From Leishmania infantum JPCM5 (taxonomy: Eukaryota > Euglenozoa > Kinetoplastea > Trypanosomatida > Trypanosomatidae), in contig NC_009419.2 of assembly GCF_000002875.2 (NCBI RefSeq), forward strand, positions 304,433-368,432: 64,000 nt of DNA, given 5' to 3'. The position numbers and the translations under genes are program-made. Positions 38,976 to 49,862 of this stretch are shown one piece after another. The notes under the pieces were generated by a model. The model ran no database searches, had not been told where the DNA came from, and was given only the letters and a program-made list of their open reading frames with translations. Within the stretch, counting starts at the first letter, position 1, and the number at the start of each line of letters is the position of its first letter.

Positions 38976-39804
38976 TCAGCTGTGTGGCAGCATCGCTTGA
39001 ACAAGCGTCTGGTGGATCTGGGCAAGGCCAAGGCAGATATGGTAGTGTTGCCGCGATGCACCGCTTCAAAAGGTGACAGGTGCCGTCAACTGCACGCACA
39101 CGTATGACAAGTTGCTTCTTCGTGTGTCTGTGTGTGTGTGTGTTCTCCGCTTCGACGAGAAGCTATTCTCAGGTCTTGTACAAGGCGACCCTGATGTGTT
39201 GCGGCGACGGCGATTCGCCAGTACGCGAGGTGCGTGTATTTGGAGCACGAGTGCACAAGTGCTCCTTGCACTGCTATTCTTTTTTCTCTCCGAGACGTGA
39301 TGTCCTCTACTGTCTGCGCCTGTGAAAGCATGTGTCTCTCCTCGTACTTCAATGGCGGGGGGGATCGGAGCGCAGCCATCGCCGAGCAGCGGCAGGTGTG
39401 CACAAAGAAACACAATGGCCATGAGTGGCGGCCGCAATCACCTGCGTGATCGTGTACGTCCTCTCCGTGGCCTCACGCAGACGCGCACCATGCAAAGGAA
39501 CCATTCGGCAGTGTGGTCGAGTCGGCGCCCGTGGAGAAAACGCTAGTCGAAATCTGTATGCGGCTGCCTCTCCCTCTCTCACGCCTCTCTCCTCTACCGG
39601 TTGTGTTTCTTCGTTCTCCACATCGTATCCACGTACCGGTTGGTTGGCTATGCATACGTCCGACTCCGTTTTTCTTTTGTTCGGCTCCTCTACGCCACCT
39701 GAGAGCTGAGAAGCCGCTCTGCTGAGTCACAATGCGCTTGGCACCCGCTCCTCTTCATCCCTTCCTTCTCTCTCTGTGTACCGCCGTCGCGAAGAAAGTC
39801 GGAG
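38976..39804 (+). other. Spacer downstream of the broken gene
   Basis: The first 130 nt (to TGA 39105-39107) continue the coiled-coil-like reading frame. The rest is spacer with a GT run near 39126-39141. A T/C tract at 39668-39690 and AG at 39702-39703 form a plausible acceptor for the actin-like gene, giving a 5' UTR of about 100 nt. Confidence 0.5.
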
Positions 39805-41364
39805 ATGCAGTCGCAGCAGCGCCACTACACAGCATCCTCCACAGCGTCCCCGGAGCTTAGCCGAGCAGGCGTCTCCTCGACGCCGGCGCTCATTCTCGAC
39901 TTGGGCAGCCGCACCATCAAGTCAGGCTTGCACACCGCGGCAACGCCGCACCTCACACCCGCCCTTGTCGGCACCCCAAAATACCCGCGCTGCCTACTAC
40001 AGGCATCTTCGTCGTTCAATCAGAGTAGCAGCATCAGCACCAGCTGTTTTGTGGTTGGAAGCGACGCTGCCTCTCGGCGCGGCGTGCTGCGGCTCAGTCG
40101 GCCCATACAGCATGGAGGGGTCATCATGGACTGGGTCGGTGCGCTCCCTCTGTTGCGGCAGAGCATTCAGAGCGCTCTGGTCCATCCGTCGTCGTCTCTG
40201 GGGGCGCGACAGTCATTGGAGGAGGGCGAAGATGTCATCTACTCACTGGTCGAGAGCCCCTATGCGTCTCGACCGCAGCGGGCCAGGTTGGCAGAGCTGC
40301 TCTTCGAAGACCCCGACCAGGAAGCTGTCGTGAGCGACAGCGGTAAGCAGCAACGCGTGGGTCCTCGTGCGGCCGGTGTGTTCTGCGGCGTAGGCCCGCT
40401 GCTAGCCCTGTATGCCACTGGGCAAACAACTGGTGTCGTTGTCGACGTCGGCGACGGCGCTGTGAGCACTGCAGCGGCGGCCGACGGCTATGTTCTGCCT
40501 CAGTGCCTCCAGCGAGAGGCGGACGGTGCAACGGGGGCAGCCGTTACGTCGTACTTGACGCGCTTGCTGTACCAAAGCGGCGTACTCGGCCCAGCAGCGG
40601 CGACGGCAGCTTTCAGGCGATCAGCGCCGTCATCGCTCTTGGGCTCCGCAACAAACCGCTTGAGTAGCGGTGCTGGCGCCGGCACCCAGCAAGAACGCGA
40701 GCTAGTTTACGCGATCAAGGAGGCGTGCTGCAGCGTGTCTGCCACGCCGCTCTTCTCAACCAAATCCTCCCTCGCCGCGGCAGATGCCAGCATCGTTGCC
40801 ACGCCATCTCTTTCCGAGCTCAACTCTGCGCTGATTGCCGCTGCTCAGCGCACACAGCATAGCGGGCCTGGCGGCAGCGGTGCAGCTCACGCCAGCACCC
40901 CGTCCTCCCACCTCTTCACGCTCCCTGATGGCAGCTTTCTCGAAGTCGGCACCGCGGAAGCTGCGCAAGCGTCGGAGGTGCTCTTCTACCCAGTCCTTAT
41001 GGGGAGTGAGGACCGCGGCGTGGTTGACGTGGTGCTGGACGCGGTGGCCGCCGCTCCTGCGGAACTGCAGCCGCAGCTGCTTGGAAACGTTGTCGTGACG
41101 GGTGGTGCGACTTGCAGCGCTGGCTTCGGGTACCGTTTCTTCAACGAGATGCAGCAGCGTATTCGCGGAAGCGCGGGGTTGTCCACCAACGGCTCCTCGA
41201 ATCAGCGCATCTGCGTGTCCGCCCCAGAGCAGCGCGCTTACGCGGCGTGGATGGGGGCCAGCTACGTGGCGCAGATATCGTCGTTTGCGAGCAGCATGGT
41301 CGTAACGCGCGCGGCCTACGAAGAAGAGGGTGAGGCAGCTCTGGCAAGGAGAGTGTTGACGTAG
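39805..41364 (+). CDS. Divergent actin-like / actin-related protein
   Basis: The 519-residue product shows the actin-fold nucleotide-binding motifs. Phosphate-1 is ALILDLGSRTIKSGLH near residue 28-43. Phosphate-2 is GVVVDVGDGAVSTAAAADGYVL near 210. The adenosine motif is NVVVTGGATCSAGF near 430. PIQHGGVIMDW near 100 and the C-terminal AYAAWMGASYVAQISSFASS, followed by MVVTRAAYEEEG, correspond to actin's PIEHGIVTNWDD and W-x-GGSIL..WISKQEYDE regions. It is longer than actin (375 residues) because of Ser/Ala-rich insertions around 60-75, 150-165 and 270-360. Arps act in dynactin, chromatin remodelling or Arp2/3; the divergence prevents assignment, and a kinetoplastid-specific actin-like protein is likely. 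The ATG at 39805 places the first motif at the usual distance from the N-terminus. Confidence 0.88.
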   Translation: MQSQQRHYTASSTASPELSRAGVSSTPALILDLGSRTIKSGLHTAATPHLTPALVGTPKYPRCLLQASSSFNQSSSISTSCFVVGSDAASRRGVLRLSRPIQHGGVIMDWVGALPLLRQSIQSALVHPSSSLGARQSLEEGEDVIYSLVESPYASRPQRARLAELLFEDPDQEAVVSDSGKQQRVGPRAAGVFCGVGPLLALYATGQTTGVVVDVGDGAVSTAAAADGYVLPQCLQREADGATGAAVTSYLTRLLYQSGVLGPAAATAAFRRSAPSSLLGSATNRLSSGAGAGTQQERELVYAIKEACCSVSATPLFSTKSSLAAADASIVATPSLSELNSALIAAAQRTQHSGPGGSGAAHASTPSSHLFTLPDGSFLEVGTAEAAQASEVLFYPVLMGSEDRGVVDVVLDAVAAAPAELQPQLLGNVVVTGGATCSAGFGYRFFNEMQQRIRGSAGLSTNGSSNQRICVSAPEQRAYAAWMGASYVAQISSFASSMVVTRAAYEEEGEAALARRVLT

Positions 41365-44157
41365 GCACGGTCATGGCAATTACGGCTTCTTTGTGAGGAC
41401 CATGTGCATCAACTCACGATGAATGCAAGCATACGAGTCCATGCGTACAAAAGAAAAGAGGAACTGGCTTGGCGTGTGTGTTTCCCTTCTGTGCTCGTGT
41501 GTGCGCGCCCGCCTCTTAACCTCTTCTCTCTCCCCACCCCCTCTCTCAGGCGCCCTGATCCGAGGCGACTCGTGAGCCCACATGTTACTTCTCCTATCGC
41601 GTATGTTCGCTCCCTCACCGCCGAATCATTCGCATTTTTTTTTCTTTCGCCCTTTCCTCATTTCTCTGTTGCCTTTCTTCTTCTGGGCTCGTAGCAAGAG
41701 GGAGTCAGCCCTTTTGTGCGTGTTGTTGGCGTTCCTGTCTTTGTTCCCTTACGTCCACCCCACTCCCACAGTCGTTTCTTTTGGATACCGTCCGGGGAGG
41801 TTGTGGCTCCGCCGTTGCACGCAGGCATCCATCACATATACACAGACCTCCTCCCTCCCCCCTCCCCGCGCAAGCACACCGCACACCTCCATCAGTCAAT
41901 GCATTCATCTATCAGCCACTTCGCTCTCTCTCTCTGCGCGCTTCGTATCCAGAAAGCAAGCGGGAACACCTACTTAGCCCTCTGGTCGTTCGTGAATTGG
42001 CACCTTTGCTCCCTGCCCTTTTTTGTTGCTGTTTCCTTGCTGGGTGCACCTCCGGCTCTATCCATCCTCTCGATCGCTTGCCTCTCTCGCTCTCACCTCG
42101 CTGCAGCGTTTGACGCTCTCTCCCTCAGCCCCGATCCCTACCTCCTCCGGGTCGTGCAGTCTCGCACTTGCGTCTCGGACTCGCACAGGCGGTGGTGCAG
42201 CAACGCTCCCCCGCGTAGAGGAGGACGCTCATCACTCACCTTATCTTTTCTCTTGTTCTCGTTGCTTTTATTGTTTGTTTGCTCACCAAAAGAACCAAAA
42301 AGAGAACAAAATAAAGGCCTGTGGGTGACTGTGCGTGTGTGTGCGTGCGTCTACTGCGCCCGTCCCGTGGAAAATCGGACGCCTCGTCATTATTGCCTCC
42401 CTCTTTCTCTGCGTCGTTTCTACTACGTATTTGCACTAGTGACTTACACACTAGAAAGAAGCACTGTAGCAAATTTTTGTGTCCCTTCCCCTCCCCTCCT
42501 CCCATCACTCTTCACCGCCCCCCTCCCCCTCCTCCTCTCTCTCTCCGCCTCTTGCGCACCACTTTCCTCGTAGGGGTCCACCACATCCTTTTCGCCCTCT
42601 CCGTTGTTGATCGTCCCTATCGCGCGTTTGCCCCTTGCTCCGGTGCTTTTCATCTTTTCGAGAGGGGGATACCTGTGCCAGGCGCTACGTGCTAGGCTAA
42701 CAGCCGGTCACTTCCCTCTGGCGCCACGCCTTCCCGCATTTTTTTTCGTCTCTTTATCTATCTGTTGCATGGTGCCGTTTATCGTTGCCTCTGTGCTCTC
42801 CCTCTGTATGCCTTCCCATTCGTACAAATTTGTACACATACGCATGCATTTAGCGCCTTCTCCTGTCCCGCAGCCCCCCCCCCCATCCTCCTCCTCCTGC
42901 CCCACGCTTCTGTGGTGCCTCTTCGTCTTTGCTTTCCCTCCCTGAAGACTGAAAGAAGAAAGAAGGGAAGCAGAGAAACAACACTAACAAACAACAACAT
43001 ACACACGCAACGTAATAATCTCGGAAACAAGCCCTAGCTTTCCTCGTCATCATCACCAAACTGGTCTTTCCCTGCTTGGTTATCCTGCCTCGCTTGATTT
43101 TTTTTTCTGCTCTCTTCCTCCTCGCGTGAGTGTGCGTGTCTTGGTTTCGCTTCTACCCTCTGAAGACTAGTTGCTGATCTTGCTTGTTTGGCTCTTGGTG
43201 ACTGTGTTGGCGGTGGTGGTGCGCACAGCACGTCGTGCGCTTGAAGGTGTATTTACGGTGTTGCATGAGTGAGTGTCTGTTTGTCCTCGTCCCTTCTCTT
43301 TCTTTCCCTTCCGCACACACGTACACGCCTCCGCTTCGCCCGCTCCATCCTTTCCCACCAAGCGTGAATCAAATATATATATATATATATCATTTATTGC
43401 AGGCGTGTACGAGACGCCTCAACAATCAACCTGGTGTTCTGCCGGCTACTCGGATTGAACCTCTTTTCCTTTCTTCCCCCTTCCCCTTCATTTTTCAATA
43501 GCCCGTCTCTCCCTCCCTCTCTCCTTCACCTCTATACCTCTTGCTGTGGTGGGTGTGGGCGTGTGTACAGTTGAAGCGTTTCCCTCGCTTGCTTGCTTGT
43601 TTCGTTCCGCTTTCTTCTTCTCGGTCTTGCACTCTTGTGAAGGGAGCGTGTCTTTGGGTGGCCTCTCCCTCCCACCCAGCCTCCCTCTCCTTCTTTGTTT
43701 GTATTATTTCCTTCCTTCTGTCGTGGTAGCGGTGTTCGCGTTTTTTTTCTTTCTTTGAATACCTCGGAAACGAAAAGTGAAGAACAGAAAAAAAAAACGA
43801 AACAGGCGAGGAGGGGCAGCGTGACAAAAGTGCGTAGGGTGTGCTTCTAGAGACTTGTAGATTTCGCCCCCTCCTTTTATGGGCGTTATTTGTGCGTGTG
43901 TGCTTTCTAGTCTCTCTCGCGCTCTTTCCATTTTGGCCGCTTCCGCCTCATCCCTGTTTTTTTTTGTTTTGCTTTGTTGTTCTACTCCTCAGCAACGGCT
44001 TAGTGGACGGTGTTCGTAAAACATCCGGGCAGTGTGCGCGCCCGGGTGTTTGTGTCCTTGACGTTCCCTGAGTGGTGTACTCACGAGCTCACCTGGGTCT
44101 AACTTGCCCCCTCTCCCTTGTGTTGCCTCTCACATCGCTCACGCGCGCGCATGAGTA
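41365..44157 (+). other. Long pyrimidine-rich intergenic region (2.8 kb)
   Basis: The + strand is strikingly rich in C and T, with many polypyrimidine blocks (for example 41635-41670, 42476-42550, 43500-43560). It also has an AT microsatellite at 43373-43390. Open frames such as 41716-42573 translate to low-complexity Ser/Pro/Leu/Phe sequence typical of pyrimidine-rich DNA. I see no credible gene. The splice acceptor at 43991-43992 closes the region. Confidence 0.55.
43991..43992 (+). promoter_or_regulatory. Spliced-leader acceptor of the 44158 gene
   Basis: A tract with a nine-T run (about 43950-43990) ends in GTTCTACTCCTCAG. The predicted 5' UTR is about 165 nt and its first ATG is the short upstream frame at 44151. 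Confidence 0.75.
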
Positions 44158-44219
44158 ATGGCGCACGCGTACACAGACCCAACATCCATCAACTACATCC
44201 TGCAACGTGCACACGATGA
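44151..44219 (+). CDS. Short upstream ORF overlapping the start of the 44158 gene
   Basis: ATG 44151 opens a 22-codon frame out of phase with the main gene and stops at 44217-44219. It has C at -3, while the main ATG 44158 has G at -3 and G at +4. It is the first AUG after the acceptor at 43991-43992. Confidence 0.4.
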   Translation: MSNGARVHRPNIHQLHPATCTR

Positions 44220-47154
44220 GCTGCGGCGTGGCGAGAGTCAGCACTACCGCTCCACCGAGGCTCAGTACACCAATCATGTAAAAGAACTGCTGGGCAACTT
44301 GGAGCGCTACCTCGAAACGTGTGGCGTGCGGCTCCCCACTCAAATGCAGGAGGGAGCAGAGATTACTGCTACCGCAGCGGCAGCTGGTGAGAAGGAAAGT
44401 GAGCGAATGCCGTTTTCGGCACCACCACGCGGTCGTTTGGTGGAAACTCAGCGCGTAAGACAAGGCCGCCGCCTCGGCAGCGGGTCTGCGTCCGCGTCCG
44501 TGACGGTCGGCAGTGCAAAGTGCGACAGCTACGCCGTGAACCGGCACGAGGAGGCAAGCAACAGTCTCAGTGCTTCCTCAAGTGGGCCAGTCCGCGGCGG
44601 GTGGGGAAAGCTGGCAACCTCATGCGAAGCGCAGCGCGGCAGCGGCGCGGCGAACGCGTGCCATGTCGCGAGCAGTTGCCCCGTAGCGGCGGCGACGTCG
44701 GCTCGTCACGGTATTTATATGAAGAGCAATCAGGTAAATACGATGTCTGGCTCTTCCTCTTCGCCGCTCGGGGCCGCCTACCAGCAGAACATCGCGCCAG
44801 ACAATAGGAGCGTGCGCACGGCCAGCAGCGAAAGTGAGGCGAGCATCCTATACAAATCACAGCAAGCGACCACGGCGCATGCTGCGTACTCGTCCTCTTC
44901 GCCATCCATGGCCGTCGACGTTGGGGCTGACGGCAACGCGGAAGGCAACACCGCCTCTCTTCTGTGCAGCGGCGATGCCGCTGGCATGGACAGCTGCAGT
45001 GTGGACAGTGGCAGTGCCCCCATCGTGGCCATCATCGACTCTGGGTGCGGGGGCGGTGATGGCCCGAGGAGCAGGGGGCACGGCGAGAGCGTGACAATGA
45101 GGTCGCCCCCTGCACCGCCGAAGCTGCCGGACCACTACGCAGAGGAGGCCGCGCGCGGCGGCCTCTACGCGTCAGGCCACGGCTTCAGCCGCAGCGCCAG
45201 CACCCACCTTACGATGTCGAACGCGATTGCCTCTGCATCCTGTGTTTCCGATGCGGGTGCGGGTGCCGCTTGCACCGCTGCCGCTCATGACCGCTGGGGT
45301 GAGTTCGGTGCCTTCGTACAGTCAATCACGGAGAGCCGCCAGAACAGCAATCTGGCGTCTCTCCGGAGCGCAGCCGCTGCGAGATGTCCGCTGCCGGACG
45401 GCGTCAACGGCGCTCCGGTTGCCCCTCTCCCTGCCGCGATGCGAAATGCGGAAAACGGCAGCAGTGGAGCAGTGTCGGCCCCGCTTGCCGTGGTAGCGCC
45501 GCCACCTGGTGCCGACCCCATGGTTGGCTTGCAGCTCCCTTACTTGCCCAGCACCGCCACCTCCATGACGACCCCTCCCGCGCCTGTCTCGTCTGCCGCT
45601 GCAGACGGGCAAGTGCAGCCGTCGCCGCTGCACTCGATTGGCGCCAAAATCAGCACCTCTTCTCTGACACTACAGGTGGCGCACGGAGCCGGCAGCAGCG
45701 CGGTGCGTGCGTTGGCCGCCGCAGGCGTCGCAGTGGAAGCGGGTGGCAACAGCGAGATGACAGACGCGGAGGTTGATAAGTCACTGTCACCTTCGTTTGG
45801 TATCTTGAACTCCACTCTTCCAATCGCCCCAGTGCCACGACAGCGCTGCGTGGAAGAAGCGGGCGTCGAAGTGCCGCAGCTCAAGTACATTCCCTCTCCG
45901 CCGCAGCACTCAGGACCTGGTCGGCCAGCCTATTTTACAGCTGTAGTGGCCCCCATGCAGCGCGTGACGTCTGAGCCGCTTGCCAGTCATCGCCTCGGTG
46001 GCGGTGGCAGTGACGGCATGAATTTGATTGCGCACCACCAACAAGCACAGCGCGGCTCAGTTCCGCCGCACCCCGGAACGTCAGCCGGCGCGGTCGCAGC
46101 GACCGCGTCGACGAGGAATCCGGCGAAGGCGCAGCTGATGTGCCGCTTAAGAGAGGTGCTGAAACGCTCCGTCTTTGGGAAATCATCGGTCCAGTCCTCT
46201 GCAGTGCCATCCGCGGTTGCTGCGGGAAGGCGGTCATCCTTGTCCGATGACGCTGCGTGCGGCGTAGGAGAGTATCAAGAGAAACACTCTGTAGCCGGCA
46301 GCACCAGGGTGCCCGTGTCAGCACTTGTGCCTTCGCCCCAGTCTCTGCGGCAGAACCAGCAGATGCTAGGCTATCCTACTCCGTTGCCGAGCGCAACAAA
46401 GACAGACGACGCCCCTGGCGGGTCAGCAAACGCGCAGCGTAGTGACATCCCGTCTGAGCTCAAGAACAGCGACAATCGTGGGGATGGGACTGGCGGTGTG
46501 GCATGGGACGACTCGTGGGATTTCCTTCGGCTCGCCACCGCCGCGATCTCAGAGTTCCCGCAGACCACGTCAAGCAAAGACCTCCTCAGCGAAGCAGCCA
46601 CTTCTCACAGCGTGTCGCGCGGGACTGTACGTCCCAAAGACGCCGGCGGCGATGAGGACAGCGGCAGCATGGGCCCTCCCGGGTGTGATCACGCGCCGAA
46701 GGAGGGGTGCCGCGCTCACCGATGTGTCGGCAGCAGCAACAAAGCCGCTACCAAGGCCGCAGCAAGGCCATCTGGTGGCCTCAGGGCCTGTCGCAGGTGG
46801 GACACGAGTAGCTACGCGACGGCGAACAACACCTCCTTCCGTGCATGCGCGGAAGAAATGATAGCGGCATCGTTCGTCGCCAATGCCCAGAATTACCGGC
46901 CTTCATTGCCCGCTCCCATGTCGTGGATGCGACCCGCACGCAGCCCGCCAGGCATCGCGTTGCAGGGCGCCTCGGCTTCCGATGGATACCGGCCAGGACT
47001 CACGAAAAGCGGCATGGACAACTTCAGCCGAGCTGAGGAGGTACTGCGAGCGCGCCAGAGGCAGTCCTTCTCGGCCAACTTCTCCCCAGCACACGCGGAG
47101 AAGCAGCAGCTGATGCAGCGGCTGCGCATGGTGCTCAGCCGTCATGGCGAGTAA
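44158..47154 (+). CDS. Large Ser/Ala-rich hypothetical protein (998 aa) with a repeated C-terminal motif
   Basis: The N-terminal ~65 residues look structured and helical (DPTSINYILQRAHDELRRG; TNHVKELLGNLERYLETCG). The next several hundred are low-complexity Ser, Ala, Gly and Thr with occasional proline, probably disordered. Two short helical motifs resemble each other: KAQLMCRLREVLKRS near residue 657 and KQQLMQRLRMVLSRHGE at the very C-terminus (near 980-998), sharing the pattern QLM-x-RLR-x-VL-x-R. The segment NFSRAEEVLRARQRQSF precedes the second. No enzyme motif or membrane segment is visible. I do not recognise the family; the duplicated motif suggests a binding element used twice. Trypanosomatid proteins of this kind are often cytoskeletal or flagellar, but that is not shown by the sequence. 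Confidence 0.8.
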   Translation: MAHAYTDPTSINYILQRAHDELRRGESQHYRSTEAQYTNHVKELLGNLERYLETCGVRLPTQMQEGAEITATAAAAGEKESERMPFSAPPRGRLVETQRVRQGRRLGSGSASASVTVGSAKCDSYAVNRHEEASNSLSASSSGPVRGGWGKLATSCEAQRGSGAANACHVASSCPVAAATSARHGIYMKSNQVNTMSGSSSSPLGAAYQQNIAPDNRSVRTASSESEASILYKSQQATTAHAAYSSSSPSMAVDVGADGNAEGNTASLLCSGDAAGMDSCSVDSGSAPIVAIIDSGCGGGDGPRSRGHGESVTMRSPPAPPKLPDHYAEEAARGGLYASGHGFSRSASTHLTMSNAIASASCVSDAGAGAACTAAAHDRWGEFGAFVQSITESRQNSNLASLRSAAAARCPLPDGVNGAPVAPLPAAMRNAENGSSGAVSAPLAVVAPPPGADPMVGLQLPYLPSTATSMTTPPAPVSSAAADGQVQPSPLHSIGAKISTSSLTLQVAHGAGSSAVRALAAAGVAVEAGGNSEMTDAEVDKSLSPSFGILNSTLPIAPVPRQRCVEEAGVEVPQLKYIPSPPQHSGPGRPAYFTAVVAPMQRVTSEPLASHRLGGGGSDGMNLIAHHQQAQRGSVPPHPGTSAGAVAATASTRNPAKAQLMCRLREVLKRSVFGKSSVQSSAVPSAVAAGRRSSLSDDAACGVGEYQEKHSVAGSTRVPVSALVPSPQSLRQNQQMLGYPTPLPSATKTDDAPGGSANAQRSDIPSELKNSDNRGDGTGGVAWDDSWDFLRLATAAISEFPQTTSSKDLLSEAATSHSVSRGTVRPKDAGGDEDSGSMGPPGCDHAPKEGCRAHRCVGSSNKAATKAAARPSGGLRACRRWDTSSYATANNTSFRACAEEMIAASFVANAQNYRPSLPAPMSWMRPARSPPGIALQGASASDGYRPGLTKSGMDNFSRAEEVLRARQRQSFSANFSPAHAEKQQLMQRLRMVLSRHGE

Positions 47155-49862
47155 GCTCTGACGAAGAGGTGAACGCCCGTGCAGCAGCTGAAGAGGCCAG
47201 CCGCGGCCACCACCATCCCACACGCATCTCTTGCACTGCAATGCACCCACACATACACAGGCGGAACCACGTACGTGCGTGCGCGGAAAGGTCTTTCTTT
47301 TTCTTTACATCCTCTCTCTCTGTCTTTCCTTTTTCTTTTTCTCTTGTCTAGTTCCGCCATATCGCTGTTGCGAACAGCGCCTGTTTAGCGGCGTGTGGTA
47401 GGAGGGGAGGGGAGTCCGTGTGTGTGTGTGTGTGTGTGTACACCGCAGTTGTGCGAGTTCAGAGCGTGCCACTGAAGTTGTAAGTGAATTCTGAATGAGT
47501 ATCGGACAATGCGGAACACGAATGAATACGTTCACGTGAAGAGGGAGGGGGGCGACAATGCCGAGACAAGTCGGGATTGAGGGTACGGAGCCATAAGGGT
47601 GCAAAAGCGAATGGAGCTGGGACTTTATCTTTTCACACACCCTTCCCCCTCCTTCTGTGCATGCCTTTGTGCATACAATAAATGTCCGGCGAAGGTGCTG
47701 AAGATGTGCCACCCTCCAGCCGCCTCGCCTTTTACACATTTCTCTCTCGCTTTCGTTGGAGCCATCCTTCTTCTACCGTTTCCCCCCCCCTCCCCTTTCA
47801 TCGGATGCGTCAACGAAGACGCGCCGTCGCCGCCGTAAATGCATGGCGTACTTTCTCTGCTTGCTCCCTTTGCTCGCAGACATGACACTTGCACTCGGGC
47901 ATTCTACGTGATGCTCGCGGGCGCCCACACGTGCGGTGATAATTTCTTCGTTCTTCGGTACTCGATCCTGTACGGTACGTTCTCACTGCTGCGCAACCAC
48001 TCCGTGTACTTTTTGTTCCTGTTCACAGTGCCGTTTGTGCAGCTTCCTCTGAACTGTGCTGCAGTCAAGGCGTGTCACCATGCGACTTCTCAGTTTCCAG
48101 TTTTGTGAGGAAGCAGGTACACCGACAACTCACTCCCTCCCCCCCCTCCACACACACACACACACACGTCCCTCCTTTACGGTGGTTTTGAGCGTATAGT
48201 GGCACTGCCTACACGGGCTGCGCAACAAGAGAGAGTCGACCCCCACCCCCTACACGTATGCGCTTTCCAACACAAAACAGTGCTCGTGTATTATGGTCTT
48301 ATGTCCTGGCCACGACGAGAGAGGATAAAAAGGCTCTGTTCCACGTACAGCTGCTCACAAGGGCACGGGTGTGCCGTCGATGGCGGCAGCACTCCTTGGC
48401 GCGCCGCGTGAAGAAGGAAAATGAAAGAGGCAGACGAGCCAGCGGCATTTTAGCACGCATCGCTTCCTCTCCCGCTGTAGCGCATCGCACTGCATCGAAG
48501 CCAAGGCGTTCACCAACTCAACATCGTTCAACTCTATGTGCGTTTATCTTTTTTCTTTTCGTTGCAGTCTCGGGCGCTGCTCTCAGACGGCGCCGCGCGC
48601 TCCCTCACACCCCTTCTACCGCGACCGCCACCCCCTCTAGTGGGATGCAGGGGTGTCTTGGACAGGGAATGCGGACAACCAACTCTCGCCCTCTCTCCAC
48701 CTTGCATTTTTCTCTTCCCCGACGCTAACGAGTCAGTGCGTACCTGTCCCTGCGGAATGATTATCCTTGTGCATGCGTGCGCGTGTGTGCCTTCGATCGA
48801 CTATTTTTTTTTGTATGCATCCTTTGAACGCTATCCTCGAGACGTAACGGTGCGACGAGATCGGGGGCTGATCGGGCATTGCTTGCTCAACCAAAGCGAG
48901 ATGCGCATTCTCCACTCCAGTGTTCCTTCTAGTTTTCATTCGCTTGGATAAAGGGCCGCAGTGGCCGCCTGGTCTCTTCTTGTGATGTCCACTGTCCGTG
49001 TCCTCAGAGGGAGGCCCGCATTCTATTTGGCAAGCCCTGCATACTCCGCACCCTCGTCCGTGCACACAAGCACAACACGTACGCACCTCGATGCTCCGGT
49101 GTGTGAAAGACGCACTCTATTCCTGCCAGTGTATGAGTTTGGTGTAGGCGGCACGATCGCGCACACCGCACCAGCAGTCGGGATCGTTCGAGGCGAACAG
49201 ACGGACTCTTGCTAGTGGGTCCTCGGTATTCGTTGTCTCCCTTCCTCCATCCCTCTCCCTCCTGCCCCCACGCTTTCTCCCTCACGCGGACGAAGGAAAG
49301 CGAAGCACCCCCTTGCACACTTCTACTCCTCAGCCGCGTTGTGTGCGTGAAGCATCCTTGGTGCGTCGGATATCCTCAACCCGTGTATTTGTCTGCTTCC
49401 CTGTATCTGTGTATACCTTCACACCCCCTCTTCAATCGCCGGCAGAGGTCTGTGCATCGTTTGATCGACTTTTTTTGTTGTCGCCCTCTTTTTTCGTGCG
49501 CGCACGGTCAGTAAGGCGCGTGACGCGAAACGCTCCCCCTCATTCTGCGGTTCACTCCGCCCACGCATACCCTCAAGCGTCCTTACCATTGAGAGTCTAG
49601 TGCACGACCACCTTAAGCCTGCTCGATTCTTCGCCCCCTTCTTTTTTTTACCTTTGCGGTGCCTTCTTTCCTGTGTGTATCTGTGTGTGTGTGTGTGTGT
49701 GTGTTCTTCTCCGTGTTCCATTGGGAAGAAGCCGCCTCCTCATTGGCCCGCAGAAGCAGCGACGGGCGACAGCACATAAGCCAAGCCAGGGACACGAGCG
49801 AATCAAGGAAACACATTAGGGGTTCATACGACAGCAAGGGAGAGCGCCATCTGCGTCATCGA
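47155..49862 (+). other. Long intergenic region
   Basis: A 2.7-kb spacer with GT/CA runs at 47419-47440, 48151-48168 and 49682-49704. A T/C-rich tract starts at about 49620; the first AG after it and the GT run is at 49727-49728, a candidate acceptor for the next gene. I found no ORF with protein character. Confidence 0.55.

Noticed and set aside
41716..42573. 285-codon ORF in the pyrimidine-rich spacer
   Set aside because: The translation is dominated by Ser, Leu, Pro and Phe as expected from C/T-rich DNA, and another frame is equally open. No protein-like segment.
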